DNA of 64,000 nt, taken from assembly GCA_004352715.1 (NCBI GenBank), contig SCFE01000017.1, forward strand, positions 133,565-197,564, written 5' to 3'. A program made the position numbers and the translations under genes. This document shows, piece by piece, positions 11,065 through 23,837 of the stretch. Source of the DNA: Hofstenia miamia (taxonomy: Eukaryota > Xenacoelomorpha > Acoela). Position 1 is the stretch's first letter. The number at the start of each line of letters is the position of its first letter. The notes under the pieces were generated by a model, which did no database searches, had not been told where the DNA came from, and worked only from the letters and a program-made list of their open reading frames with translations.

Positions 11065-13050
11065 CACCCATGGGAAGAAGATATTAGATAAGGTATTTGT
11101 TTCTCATCCGCAGCTGTTTGCTGATACAACTCCATTACCTAATTTGGGAGGATGCCGAAATTTATCTGTTTCATTTAAAGCCAAAAAATATAGATCTGAT
11201 GTGATTAAACGTATAGTGTGGAAACGTGTGAAGACTCCTAGTGGCCTTAGAAAATTTGTTAACACCATTTGTAAGGTCAATTGGTTGTCCTTATTCCAAC
11301 AAGCTTCTTGCTTTGAGGACATGTGGGATATTTTTGCTGACTTCATAGACAGTTGGATTAATGAGTGCTTTCCTTTGTTTAAATCTCGTGTCTATGTACG
11401 GGATAAACCTTGGATATCTAATAATACCAAGCGACTGATTGCAAAGCGTCAAGCAGCTCTTCGCAATACAACCCTTTTGAATTCAGAAAGATGAGGAATG
11501 CTGTTAAACGCTCTATTAAGGAAAATAGGCGGTTGTTTTATAAGATCCACGTTAACGTTCTTAAAATCAGAAATCCGCGATACTGGTTGAAATCAATAAT
11601 AAATCTATATAATTTCAATGATAGTAACTCATTCGTCCTTGGTAGTAATTTGGCTGGTTTGTCTCAAGAAGAATTGGCAAATAGGATAAACGACGACCTC
11701 ATATCTTGCGTAGATCATTACCCAAGTATATCTGATGATCTTGTGTTTGGTGAACCCCAAAATGACATATGCATTCAAACTGACGAATATTCGGTATTTA
11801 AGATTATTAGTCAAATATCTCCACTCAAATCTTCTGGTCCTGACAGAAAACAGCGAATCATACCGTGCTGGATTCTAAAGTATTTTAACTACGAGATGGC
11901 GTATCCCTTATCCTTACTGATTAATAGGTCACTGCATGATAGCTGTGCTACTACCTTTGCAGCCGCTGAAGTCGTACCTCTAGCTAAGGTAAGACCTGTA
12001 TGTACTCCTATTAATGATTTACGTCCAATTCCTCTTACATGCTCAGTATCTAAGGTAATAGAAGAAATTATTGTGGATAATGAACTGAAACCTCGCATAT
12101 TGGAGGTGCTAGACCCATACCAGTGTGGTGTCATTCCTGGTAGATCCACTGCATCAGCCCTGGTTAGTATTTCATATCAATGGCTTAAAAATCTTGACAC
12201 AGACCTATTCCTATATAAGAGTATATTTGTTTGACCTGAAAAAGGCTTTGACTTTGTAAGTCATCCGTTACTTATCAAGCGTGTGTTTGATATAGGTAAC
12301 AAATATTCCACGATCAAATGGATATTATCGTTTCTTAAAGATAGGCGTCATAGAGTAAGGTTACCAAGTGGATGTGTATCGTTGTGGAAAACTATTAGAG
12401 CTGGCATACCACAAGGTACTAAGATGGGTCCGTGGCTATTCATACTATTTGTAAACTCACTGTTATCTGAATGGAAGCTAAGGATGAAATTTATAGATGA
12501 CACAACTGCTTGGCACTATTTTAATAAAGGGGATCTCGGGTCTTGCAACATTGCCGACATGGTACTATCCTGGTGCAGCAACTATACGTTCTGTTCTTGA
12601 ATACTGTGCCCCAGTCTGGCACTATGGATTAACGAACTCGCAAGGCCGGAAAATCGAGAATATCCAAAATCGAGCACTCCGTATAATCGAGCCGTCCTTG
12701 CAGTATCACGAGGCGTTGGCTTTCTTCAAATGTTCTCAGTGGGACACATTGTTTGCAAATATGCTGAACGGGGATCATTGTCTCCATCACTTAATCCCAA
12801 GTCATCGGTCACTAGAGTATGATTTACGTGATATTTGCGATAGAATTTGCCATGTCATACATCAAGATTTGAAAAATCTCTCATTCTTGCACAGATCAGT
12901 AAGATGTATCATGACTATTAGTATTTAATGTTTAGTAACTGTTAGCAGCTAGTGTTTTTTGGTGATTTGTTTTGTATTTGTATCACTATTATTCAACCCA
13001 CTTGCTAGGTTGCTAGTGATAAATAAATTTCCCTCTCTCTTTCAAAAAGG
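11065..13050 (+). pseudogene. CR1/Jockey-like LINE, 5'-truncated and frameshifted
   Basis: Remnant of the endonuclease/reverse-transcriptase ORF of a non-LTR retrotransposon. It opens in the end of the APE endonuclease (KILDKVFVSHPQLF; the SDH that should follow LPNLG is lost). It continues through the linker (KPWISNNTKRLIAKRQ at about 11410, then a frameshift near 11490). RT follows: SSGPD at about 11830, LRPIPLTCSVSKVIE at about 12020, FDLKK then AFDFVSH across a frameshift near 12255, GIPQGTKMGP at 12410, and FIDD at 12490 (usually YADD/FADD). Next, LSWCSNYT runs abruptly into TIRSVLEYCAPVWH, so about 100 residues are deleted near 12585. The C-terminal domain (ENIQNRALRII, YHEAL) ends at 12926. 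A 3' UTR ending ATAAATAAATTTCCC closes the copy near 13040. 5' truncation is typical of target-primed insertion. Confidence 0.9.
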
Positions 13051-14697
13051 TGTTGTTAGCTTTTACTTGCTGAAATGTATTTTGTATGTAACTCGCCTAC
13101 ATCGCGACAAGAAACAGAAATAAGGTTACACTTATCATACAAAGGACTATTTTACATTCCTAAGTCAATCTAATGATATTAGGATTTTGGAGCATGCTAT
13201 GTGGAAAATTATAAGCATAGCGGGCTAAATAAAGTCATTGCAATCATAGGCTTGCAGGAAGAATGGAATGTTCAAGTTCTCTTCTTTAAAATGTGCTCCA
13301 TGACACTTGAATCAAGCACGTATTAATAGGCAGCATGGAAAATTCACAAAATGAAAAGATATTTTATTTTCATATAAACTTATATTTTCAGCTACTAGAT
13401 ATTTTAAGTAATAAATGTGTATCTTTTGATCATTTGTATTTTGTGGCACATACCTTATCAGGATTATTCATGAAAAAAGGCTTGAGTATTATAATAAATA
13501 TAATTAATTATTTAATGCTCTCCTAACAAGGAGGAAATAAACGATTATTAAAGGGAAATATACAATTTGCATAACAAAATAAAGCTATGGGGAAAATTAT
13601 TTTTCTTATTTGCAGGAGACCGTTATATTCCTAAGGATCAAATACCAGATCTAATAAGTACAATATTGTTGATATAAGAAGCCTTCTTCTGGACACTTCA
13701 ATTACAGATATTGAGCAGATTCTTTAAGTACTTTGCATTGACGATGGTTGCCTCGTGAAAGGATTCAAAGCTTTAGGGACCTTGAGTATGTAAATAAGCC
13801 AGAAAGGTTAGAACATTAATCGCAGCCTTAAAATTGACTTCAGCGGAAATTCATAGTTTATGAAGCAATAAGGATGTTGTTTCCAAGTGGAGTGCAATAT
13901 ACTCTTGGAAATTGGGGCATGCATGCATATTTTACGAATAAGAAAGTTTTGTACAGATATATGGGTTAACAGAACTGAGATGAATTAAGTTGTCACACAG
14001 AAGTTTGGTTATTGATTAGTAGAATGCAATTCTTACTAATACGTTAAATTAAATTGCACTAAGGAAACAGACCGTTTGTAACATATTCTTGAGATTCATG
14101 AATCCCCAATACTGCAATATAAAGATTAAGATCCTTGAAATTTGGCGTGGGATCAACCGCATGGTGCAGGAGGAAAGAAGAGCTTACGCAAAGTGCTTTG
14201 GACAATTTAAAGTTAAACTTTTGTACTATGCAGTCATTCGCAATAATTAAATTTCGCTTGTGAAATTCAAATGTGGCAAATTATTCAACATAATAATACG
14301 TCAACACATCATTAGAACTAACAATTGATAATTTATATTGACTACATTATTTCAAAATCCTAGTTTAATTCAAATTTATTGAAGTGAATTGAAAACGGTC
14401 ACAAAGTGAGGAGGCTTTGCAGGCAACTTCTCGTTAAACATTTCAAAATATGCGTGTTGAAATCATTGCAGTAGGTCTTCATGCAAAAATTGAAAATTTC
14501 ATATTTCATGGCTCTTGAATTTTTTAGTGCAGAACATATTTTAAGTATTTTCTTATTTTCGATTATTTTTCTCTATATTCCGAATTTTCTTACTTTATTT
14601 TTCTTAAATTCAAGAATATGTACTACTCCTTAATATTTCCAAGTAAAGTTTTGAAAAATAATTGCATTCCACGATCTATTTCAATATATCAGAAAAA

Positions 14698-14699
<2 letters not shown>

Positions 14700-14745
<46 letters not shown>
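14700..14745. repeat. (AT)n microsatellite
   Basis: About 43 bases of AT dinucleotide, followed by GTATGTATATATTTATGT variants. Confidence 0.95.
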
Positions 14746-14746
<1 letters not shown>

Positions 14747-15083
14747 GTATGTATATATTTATGTATATATGTATATAGGCGTATGAATCATAATCGTAAC
14801 CTAAAAACTTACTGAGCGTCAGCTGAAAATTCTATTTCAAGTTTCTTAGAAATTTTAAAGTTTTATGGAATTTACTACAACTACAACATGTGAGAGGCAA
14901 CTCATTACATGAAAATGAATTATGAAGCAATGTCTTTCTCTTTCTCTCTGAATCCGAATTTAGCAACTACAACGAACGAACAATTAATTCCATTACACGA
15001 AGCTTGAAGTAATACAATGCAAATTTCAGCATACTTCATTCCTATTTGAAGAGTTTATGATTAGTGTATATTTTTATATACCG

Positions 15084-15096
15084 TACAGTATATACA

Positions 15097-15134
<38 letters not shown>
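15084..15134. repeat. (AT)n microsatellite
   Basis: An AT run preceded by two imperfect copies of ACAGTATAT. Confidence 0.95.
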
Positions 15135-15135
<1 letters not shown>

Positions 15136-16250
15136 TAATTGAATTTAAATTCTTAGCCCTAACAATAACTTAAATGTTTTTTTGCTAGTTAATATACACG
15201 TTTAGGCCAAAATTATATGGATTGACATATCATCTGCCTGTCCTTAAATACTCCTCATACATGTTTCATAAGTGATACATGAATAAATTTTTTATTAATC
15301 CATTTCAACCTTTTTAAAGTTAATCATCCTAATCCATTATTTGCATAGAATAAACAAAGTATTTGCCCTTGAAATGTTTATCTTTCTTTGAGTAAGAACT
15401 CTTTATCTTCTTGAATAGTGCATGCTATACTATTAACTTAGCTTTTAAATAACTTTCAATATAGAAAGCAATGTCGTAATTATATAAATTTTATATTGCA
15501 ATGCCTTCCAGCAGCTACAAAAAATTTTTTATGCTAAATATTTGCCATGGAATTATTTACTTTACTAAAAAAAACTTTTCTTTACAACATGAGGCCATTA
15601 GATAGTTGATGATGTCATTGTTTTGAGAACATTATATTCAATTATAGGTTGCTAAAAATTGCTGATTTTTTTGCTTTTTCAATGGCTAATTTTCATAGTG
15701 CCTTCTGAGTTATTAAAACCTGGTTGATGTATGTATGAGATAGCCTTATACTTTACAACAGATGTAAAATGTTAAAATGGGGAGCAAAAACAGCAACTTC
15801 ATCTAAAAACTCAATATGGCGTAATCAAAATTTTGACAATATTGTTGACAAAAATCTCATAGTGAGAGATCGAGTTGGTGAAGTTGCTTTAAATTTTGCC
15901 ATACTACTTCCCAATGTAAGATGTAAAAAGTTTACAGCACCCGGAATTAACCCCTGTAGTAAATAGGTTTAATATACAGGGCTCATACCTTTATCAATTG
16001 TAAAAAATCGATGAATGACTGCATACATTGTGAATTTGGCATAAATTCACGAATACAAATATGAAACCAATTCATAGGGGATTTTAAATTTCTAGTTCAA
16101 CTGAACATTATCAAAATAGATTTTTTCTGGTTTTTTAAATTGTATTTAGTTGTTTTCTTATTGATGAAAATATAATTTAAAAACTCACATTGATTGCATT
16201 TTCATTATAATCGTTGCTTCATTATTTGTTTCTATACTATTGAGTAAATA

Positions 16251-17687
16251 CCCATGGAAGTCAATACAGCTAAAACTTTAAAGAACTTTAAAGATCTTGT
16301 CAAATCTTTCAAGAATCTTATAAGATGAATTCAAGTATTAACTGGGTCGGTGCAAGAAATTGCAAGAACTTTAAAGTATAAAGATGTTCTTTAAAGTAAT
16401 GAGCATGGAATTTAAAGAACCATGCACAGGCTTTTTTATTCTTATATGTAACTTTAAAGTAATAAATATGAAATTTAAAGAACCATATCAAGACTTCCAT
16501 ATTCTTATAAGCAACTTTGAAGTTATTTAAAGTACTTTTAAGAAAAAATAGAAACATATAATGCTAGATTTCAACATCGATTTTTTNNNNNNNNNNNNNN
16601 NNNNNNNNNNNNNNNNNNNNNNNNNNNNNNNNNNNNNNNNNNNNNNNNNNNNNNNNNNNNNNNNNNNNNNNNNNNNNNNNNNNNNNNNNNNNNNNNNNNN
16701 NNNNNNNNNNNNNNNNNNNNNNNNNNNNNNNNNNNNNNNNNNNNNNNNNNNNNNNNNNNNNNNNNNNNNNNNNNNNNNNNNNNNNNNNNNNNNNNNNNNN
16801 NNNNNNNNNNNNNNNNNNNNNNNNNNNNNNNNNNNNNNNNNNNNNNNNNNNNNNNNNNNNNNNNNNNNNNNNNNNNNNNNNNNNNNNNNNNNNNNNNNNN
16901 NNNNNNNNNNNNNNNNNNNNNNNNNNNNNNNNNNNNNNNNNNNNNNNNNNNNNNNNNNNNNNNNNNNNNNNNNNNNNNNNNNNNNNNNNNNNNNNNNNNN
17001 NNNNNNNNNNNNNNNNNNNNNNNNNNGGTGCTGAGGCTAAGCACTGATTTTTATAGAATGGCAAAAGCTGTTTCCAGGTTTTTCTGAGTTCATTAAAATT
17101 ACATCTCAAATATCTTTCTTTAAATATCAATTTTGATATGAATGTTTGCATTTGCATAGTGAACTTTTCCAATACCTGTATGGCGAATGAATTCATCTGC
17201 ATACGCATTGTAATGTAGTTACCACTACGTACGCACTACCATTGATAGAACGTGTAGAAAAACAGCGCGGGAACTGCCGAACATTAAAACAAGCATTACA
17301 TGAAATATTTCCTTCTCCAAAATATTTCTGTCACGCGATGGCGTACGAAAATCCATTCTGACTGCTATCTGAATATATGGGATACAAATTATTTTAGCGA
17401 ATGCATTAAATAGACTGGTATTTTTATGTCATTTTTTGATTATTGGATTGTGAATATGATGTCTTAATTTTTTAGTTTTTTGGTTTATAGTCAATATATG
17501 ATTTGCTTATAAGTTACATTACGTAACTTTAAAGTGAATTGCTGTTGTAAGAATCCGATTTTTTCCTTTCAAGACAATTTACGCTACTTTAAAGAAAATC
17601 ACTGTTTCAAGTACTTTAAAGTGGAAGCAAGTGTAAACAAGTAAAACATATGAACTTTAAAGTTTTTGTTGTATTCACTTCCATGGG
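16251..17687. mobile_element. TA-flanked TIR element with TTTAAA palindrome clusters
   Basis: The left end CCCATGGAAGT.AATACA..., ending AAAACTTTAAAG, is mirrored at the right end with about three mismatches over 35 bases. Both ends are flanked by TA (16249-16250 and 17688-17689), as for Tc1/mariner-type or other TA-targeting transposons. Subterminal regions on both sides contain about a dozen copies of ACTTTAAAGT or close variants: about eight at 16270-16540 and four at 17525-17660. On the left they sit in diverged tandem units of roughly 70 bp. No transposase is visible in the readable part; 440 bases of the middle (16587-17026) are N. Non-autonomous status is inferred, not proven. Confidence 0.8.
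16587..17026. other. Assembly gap (440 N)
   Basis: Run of N inside the TIR element. Frames read through it are meaningless. Confidence 1.
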
Positions 17688-17689
17688 TA

Positions 17690-20600
17690 AACATTGTATA
17701 ATATAATCATAAACTGTACCCCTTTTTCAGGAGTGCGTTTAGCATTAAATTGATTGAATTAGGATGTAAAAATAAATAAATTACATGTGTGATGTAGGCA
17801 ATTTTCTTTGGTTAATTTCAAAAATTGTTTTAAGTAATTAAACATAAAATATGGAATTGGGATTTAACCACTATTACAGTCGGCAATTTTTTTACAACGC
17901 CAGAATTCTGCTCCTCTTAAAATTTCTAATAATTGTCAACAGCAGTCAAAAATCGAAAACAACATAAACGCAAAGCAGGTGCGTAGTCAGGATTTTTTTG
18001 TAAAATTCATGGCTTCAACTAACGTTAATTGATTCAATAGGTAAACAGAATTGTTTCAAAAATTAATGCACAGGAAATAGTAAAACGAAATGAGTAATTG
18101 TCATTCGAAGAAACCGTCCATTGGTGTTACGCAGGATTTCCAAATTCTACAAAGTGAAGTTGTCCAATAACAACATTAAATGAGTTCTTTAACATTTAAA
18201 GAGAGCTATATATAATTTCTATTGAGTGAATGTCAACTTCATAATAAATTCAACAGAATCCAAATTCGAATTTTTTATACATTTGCACATGTCTTGAATG
18301 TTTAAACTTCTAATTTGTTGCTAATAAATGTTAGTAGGTTGCATGGTATTTGCCCTCTTCTGGTTATGGTCAAGGGTGGACGTGTGTACAGATGTTCGTA
18401 TCCAACTCAACCCGCACCCACAATCTCGTGCGCAACGAAACCCAACAACACAGCACCCACAGATTTGTCAAAAAAATAACAGCGATTTTACCTAGAAAAA
18501 ATAGTTTTCAAATGACAAAAATAATTTTTTAATAAAATAGCCTACAAGTGCAGCATACAGGTACATACTATTATAGTCTAGATAGCCTTCTGCTTAAAGC
18601 ATTGACGCGACACTGAAATATCAGTCAGTCATGTTCCAAATATATAAGTAATGCAATAGTTGATATTCCATTTAATTTTTTAGTTGACAGGTAATATGTT
18701 CTAGTGTATATGTTTCCGCATATTTTATTACAAACTGCAATGGAATAGGAGGGATTGCAAAGTAATTTATAATTGCGATGAACGTGTGCATTTATGTATC
18801 AGGCATACGTTGGCTACATAAATCGTGTAAATGCTTATTGATCTTATAGATCTAGAGAAAAACTTCCTCGCTGATCCTTAACAATGTTTCCTATTAATGA
18901 AATGTCTTTGGCTTGCAGCAGATAAAAAAGCCTGCGTAATAAAATCTTGCGTGGGATCTTGTTGGTTAGTTGGTTAAAGCAAATGTTTTTTTTGATGGTA
19001 CCAATACACAAAAAAAGAGTCCTTGTGAACTGTTAGAGTTTCCGGATTTTGATATGCATGAATAGCTGCGTTGATAGTTATTTTAGAGCTTGTTGCAGTT
19101 AATAAAAATCCAACTTCGAACGTCAACAAAAAAGAAGCATTCAATTAACAACAATTTGAATTTGCTGATTGAAATATGTGAATATTATTTTCGAAATGAA
19201 GTGCATCTGTATGCTTAGTCATATATATATATNNNNNNNNNNNNNNNNNNNNNNNNNNNNNNNNNNNNNNNNNNNNNNNNNNNNNNNNNNNNNNNNNNNN
19301 NNNNNNNNNNNNNNNNNNNNNNNNNNNNNNNNNNNNNNNNNNNNNNNNNNNNNNNNNNNNNNNNNNNNNNNNNNNNNNNNNNNNNNNNNNNNNNNNNNNN
19401 NNNNNNNNNNNNNNNNNNNNNNNNNNNNNNNNNTATATATATATATATGCATCAATTTAATATCATTTCGCTGAGACTTACTGAATCTCAGGTTATTTCG
19501 ACTGACTATGCAGTCTGTTTGCATATAGCTTCCTAAGTATAGTTTTGAATCGCATGCAATGATTTAAAGTTGCATCCAACTATGGAGTATGGATTAGCCC
19601 CAAAAGCTCGAATAATTTACTTAGAAAATGATAGTTGCTATTAGGAGAAAATGATGACACAATTGAACTTTAAAAATTTATTTTTATATAGACCATGCTC
19701 TGAGGTTCCAAATTGTCAGGGGTCAGCGATTTCTAATAATCATTGCATATCAAAAACGGGGATGTCTAAATTATTGGGGCCTCTCTTAAATTATCCAAAT
19801 GTCTGAGTAACGTAATACTCAATTAGTCCTAATCTTATGTTCAAGTTTGTACAATATTATTAACATTTAACTGCAATTTTTAGATGTAACTAAACAAATC
19901 TTGCAACAATTATTTTATTATTAAATAAAACAGCTTTTCTAAAGAAAAATCTGCAAATAAAAAAACGGGGGGGGGTTAAGTCAATTTAAAGCCAAATGAA
20001 GTTTCGGGGGAGGGCGTCCCGTAATTCGCGAGTGCATGTCACACATAGTTTGTATTCGTGATTAATGGCACCAATGACAAACTAATTGATGTTATTGACG
20101 TCTATTTCATCTGTTAATAGTTGACATACATATTTGCTTGTTGCAACTTGAAACAACGGTCCTTCGTAGACTGTTCTTATATTAACAATTCGGACGTTTT
20201 TAATCTCTATATAAAAGCAGAACGGTGTAGAATATTTAAGCTTAGCATATGCAATTATGTTTATATTAGTTTCAAATTTGAGAAATATTTTGTATGAAGC
20301 AATTTCATTAAACTATAAAATTGTAATTTGAAATATTTTGTAAATTTCAATTTGATATTTTAGTTGTAGAGGGACAAGCCGTTTTTTCCAAGCATATTAC
20401 GAAGTTTGGAAATCGTAGGATGTTGATACCTCTATTGGTGAACTCTCATGTAATTTTGAAAATTTGTGCTAAAGTATATTACTGTAATTGAACGTATTTG
20501 AAGGGATTCATTATTTTCAATAAAAATATTGATTTTTCAAAGATAATTTATATTTTTCTCCATGTCTAATATTCTGGTAATCAGGAGATTTAAGGCTCAA

Positions 20601-21267
20601 AGGAAATAACTACATGTTTTTTTGGAGAAAGGCCACCCACGTCCGATTCAATTGCGTCATCGGGAAATTCAATAAGCCCTCAATCAGGTTCGGTTTGGGA
20701 ACGTAAATCCGCTATTATTTCGTTAGTTGTATGCTATTATCAAGAAATAATGAAAGATATAATAAAATCCTAATTTAACAAAACAAATGTGAGTAAAATC
20801 TTTTTACCCAGAGCTTTGCATTTTGAAATACATGTTACACACAAGTACCTCATAAAACAATTTGTTTGCAAATAGTTCGCCTAAACTTTGGTAAAACTTA
20901 TTGTACTGCGCTAAATTATGAAACATATTTATTTTGAACGCCCTTAAATTGTTATATTATTTGCAGTTATAATCAAAAATGAGTGAAATTCAGTAAAAAG
21001 CCAATGTTATGCTTTGCTTAACTATAGAAATGAGCTAAATATAAAACATATTTACCGAGAACAACATATGACGTTATGGACCTCTCCTCCAAATTCTATT
21101 AATAGCACAACTATGTACTATTAAGTTATCTAAATGACAAATTATGCATGGATTATGTTTATTCCTACTGCTGATTAATCATATCGACAAATCTTTTACT
21201 AGAGTCGGGTTTCAATGGATATTACATTTGACTAGTTGATAACCCTTCTACATAATAAATGATCTGC
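17690..21267. other. Non-coding AT-rich stretch
   Basis: No gene supported. It includes a tRNA A-box-like patch at about 18965-18985 with no B box, a gap-interrupted AT microsatellite at 19.2-19.45 kb, and a G run (10 G) near 19967-19976. Confidence 0.4.
19221..19448. repeat. (AT)n microsatellite spanning a 201-N gap
   Basis: AT dinucleotides lie on both sides of N at 19233-19433. The gap most likely is the unresolved microsatellite itself. Confidence 0.85.
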
Positions 21268-21275
21268 CATTAGAT

Positions 21276-21566
21276 CAGTGATTCTCAACCTTTCTTTAAA
21301 TGTGACCCTCATTTCTAGCAAGATGATGACTTCTGACATCAATTTTGTAAGCATAATTTTCGAAAATCTCCTCAATGTTTAAGCTATTTGGACAGTTTTG
21401 GTATCAGTTTAAACGTCTTTTCTAGCTCAAAGCAAAGGTTGAAGCTTTTAATACCATGCGACATTTGACTGATTTATTTAGAAAAAATTGCAGGGTTCCG
21501 AAGAACTAGGCGACACCTGGCATTTGACCCACAAAGAGGTCACAATCCACAGGTTGAGAACTGTTC
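21276..21566. mobile_element. hAT-type MITE (291 bp)
   Basis: The left end CAGTGATTCTCAACCTTTC and the right end on the minus strand GAACAGTTCTCAACCTGTG share the TTCTCAACCT core of hAT termini. Slightly inside, both arms carry GTGACC. The flanking 8-mers are CATTAGAT (21268-21275) and AATTAGAT (21567-21574), 7 of 8 identical, matching an 8-bp hAT duplication. There is no coding capacity. Confidence 0.75.
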
Positions 21567-21574
21567 AATTAGAT

Positions 21575-22540
21575 GGGTTCTGCCAATATTGAATTGTGAT
21601 CACAAAATAAGAATTTTAAATGGAAATTTTTCAAGAAATTATATCATAAACGTGAGAAAATGGAAATCGGTATGATTATATCAAGAACATCTAAGCTAAT
21701 TGTATGTGTATTCCTTTAAGTGCAATTATTCTCACAGAAGAAACTAACAAAATATCAAACAAGATACTTGACATTGATCTCAAAGTATTCCGATGATATG
21801 AAAAGATAATTTGTAAAATTCAAGAAAAAACTGTTATGGCAAATCTTAAAACTTATGAACACAATGTCAACCGTCTAGTTAAACGGAAAAATGTAATCTA
21901 CAAATAAATATGAATAAGTCATACGATAGTACCATTTTATTGAAATAAGCAAAAAATATATGAAAGTTGAAACGTATAAGTTTACACATTGACAATAACC
22001 TTAAATGGAATAGCCGCGGTCAGAGCATTGTGAGAAAATCATCTTACAAAATTAGATATGTATCCTTTTTGTAGCGTATTTATACATAAAATCCAATGCT
22101 GTATTTTATATTATATATATATATATATATATACTATTTAATTGAATGCTGCAGAGATTTGGGTACCTGCAATCTTAGAAAAACAAAGAAAGCTCTTAGA
22201 GGATCTCTAAAACATTTGAGAGGATAACAAACATTGAGATGAAGAAGTATGCTTATGTAGTAAACTTGGTATTTCAATCTACAGTGGAAGAGATTATACA
22301 TGACAAAACACACTTGTTACATCAAGAACTTGAAGATTTCTAATTGTGATACAGGAAGAAATTTCGTTTTGCCAAGATATAATACAATTTTTTTCAGAAA
22401 GTCAGCGCTAGTAAATACATGACAGATCAAACTTCCACTTGGTTCTTATTGGAATTTTGTATGCTCCCTTTTTCAAATCAACGTGTTAATATGCACAGGA
22501 ATGAAAAGAGACAATGAAAAACCTATATTTGTACACTGAT
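21575..22540. other. Non-coding stretch
   Basis: No gene seen. A short (AT)n tract lies at about 22113-22132. Confidence 0.4.
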
Positions 22541-22559
22541 AATATTCCCACAATCGTTT

Positions 22560-23725
22560 AATCATCAGTTTCACTATCCCTGAATACCGTTTAAAATTAG
22601 TCAATTCCTGTGATCTCTCTACATCAAGAACTGCCGATCTTCTTCATTCATTTATACTTAAGACGTTTTCAAATGAAATCTCACCACATGTTCGCAGTAT
22701 ATTTAAGTATTTACTAGCAAATAAAATTTATCCATCCTACTGGAAAACTTCTATTATAAAACCTTTTACTAAAAATAAAGATGTTACAAACTCCTAAATG
22801 CCGGTAATAATTGTATATCTCAACTGCAAAATGACATAAACAACTTTGTTGATTGGTCTAGTATGAATATTATGGAATTCAATGTATCTGAGTGTGAGGC
22901 ACTGCTTTTTTCAAGTTGCCTGACTATGTACAACACTAAAATACCATGGGAAACTAGAACAACTGACCTAGGACTAATATTAACAAATGATCCTACTTAG
23001 AACAACCATATTCACTCACGTCTAAATAAAGCATATTTTGTTCTTTTCAAACTAAAAGAAATATACCTTACTCGTGTTCTCAAAAAGTAAAATTTACACT
23101 ACTAAAAAGCATGTGTCTTTCAATCCTTACCTATGCATCTTCAATAATCACACCATCTATTTTGTGTTCACGTATATTACTTCAATTTCAAAGTCGCGCT
23201 CTTAGAGGGATATATCTATCTTCAAATCTCTCATTCAAGGAAAGACTCCAGAAATATAACTGCTACCTGTTACTCCTTATCTGGATTATTTAGATTTATT
23301 TTCTTTAATAAACTGGTTAATAATTATTATGACATTAACATCCAAGATTTTGTGAATATCGCACCCAGCTCAGTCTCAAGGCGTAGTGATAGTTTATTCA
23401 TAGAATTTCCAAAATTTCGAAATGCTCTAATGACAAATCATTCTTTGATCGTGTGAGCCATCTTATATATTTTCTTTATCTCAAAACAAAAATAAATTGT
23501 TTTGATACATTAAAAATATTTAAGCAAAAACTATTGGGCTACATTAGTCAACTACCTTTCGATAGGAATAATTATTGCACATTCACAATAAATTGCAGTA
23601 GTTAAGTAATTTTATTGTAAATGCTGTTTTTTGTTTATTTATTTTTATGAATTTTATATTTTACTATAATTTGGGATATGATGCGATCATATGTCCACAA
23701 TAATAAAGTCTCATAATAATAAGAG
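22560..23725 (+). pseudogene. CR1-like LINE fragment with internal deletion
   Basis: The 5' part encodes an RT N-terminal segment (SIFKYLLANKIYPSYWKTS at about 22690, the usual region before the first RT motif). It stops after DVTNS at about 22795. The next readable part (LQNDINNFVDWSSMNIMEFN at about 22815) is the post-YADD thumb region, so the DxxKAF, GVxQG and YADD blocks are deleted. C-terminal residues such as LLQFQSRALRGIY (23180) follow, with further stops. The copy ends in a small hairpin (GATATGAT..ATCATATGTC), AATAAAG and an AATA-type tail near 23720. It meets the next LINE tail to tail. Confidence 0.75.
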
Positions 23726-23837
23726 TCAAAGCAAATTCATTGCTTAAATGTATGCAAAGTTTATAAACTAACACATGACAAAAAATATTTACAAAACTAT
23801 TTAAATGTGCAATATTTATTAAAGGGCAGTTTTAATT

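Larger units (their letters stand above)
13051..16248. other. Non-coding AT-rich stretch
   Basis: No gene can be supported. It holds two (AT)n microsatellites, listed separately. Open frames of about 65 codons (e.g. near 13.4 and 15.8 kb) show no motif. Confidence 0.45.

Noticed and set aside
11104-12149. Minus-strand frames opposite the LINE at 11-12 kb
   Set aside because: They are shadows of the plus-strand RT ORF and have no motif.
18350-18532. GC-richer 60-codon frame
   Set aside because: No splice signals, hydrophobic segment or known motif; repeated Thr/His/Gln look like chance.
18963-18990. tRNA A-box-like GTTGGTTAAAGCA
   Set aside because: No B box or cloverleaf follows within a tRNA length.
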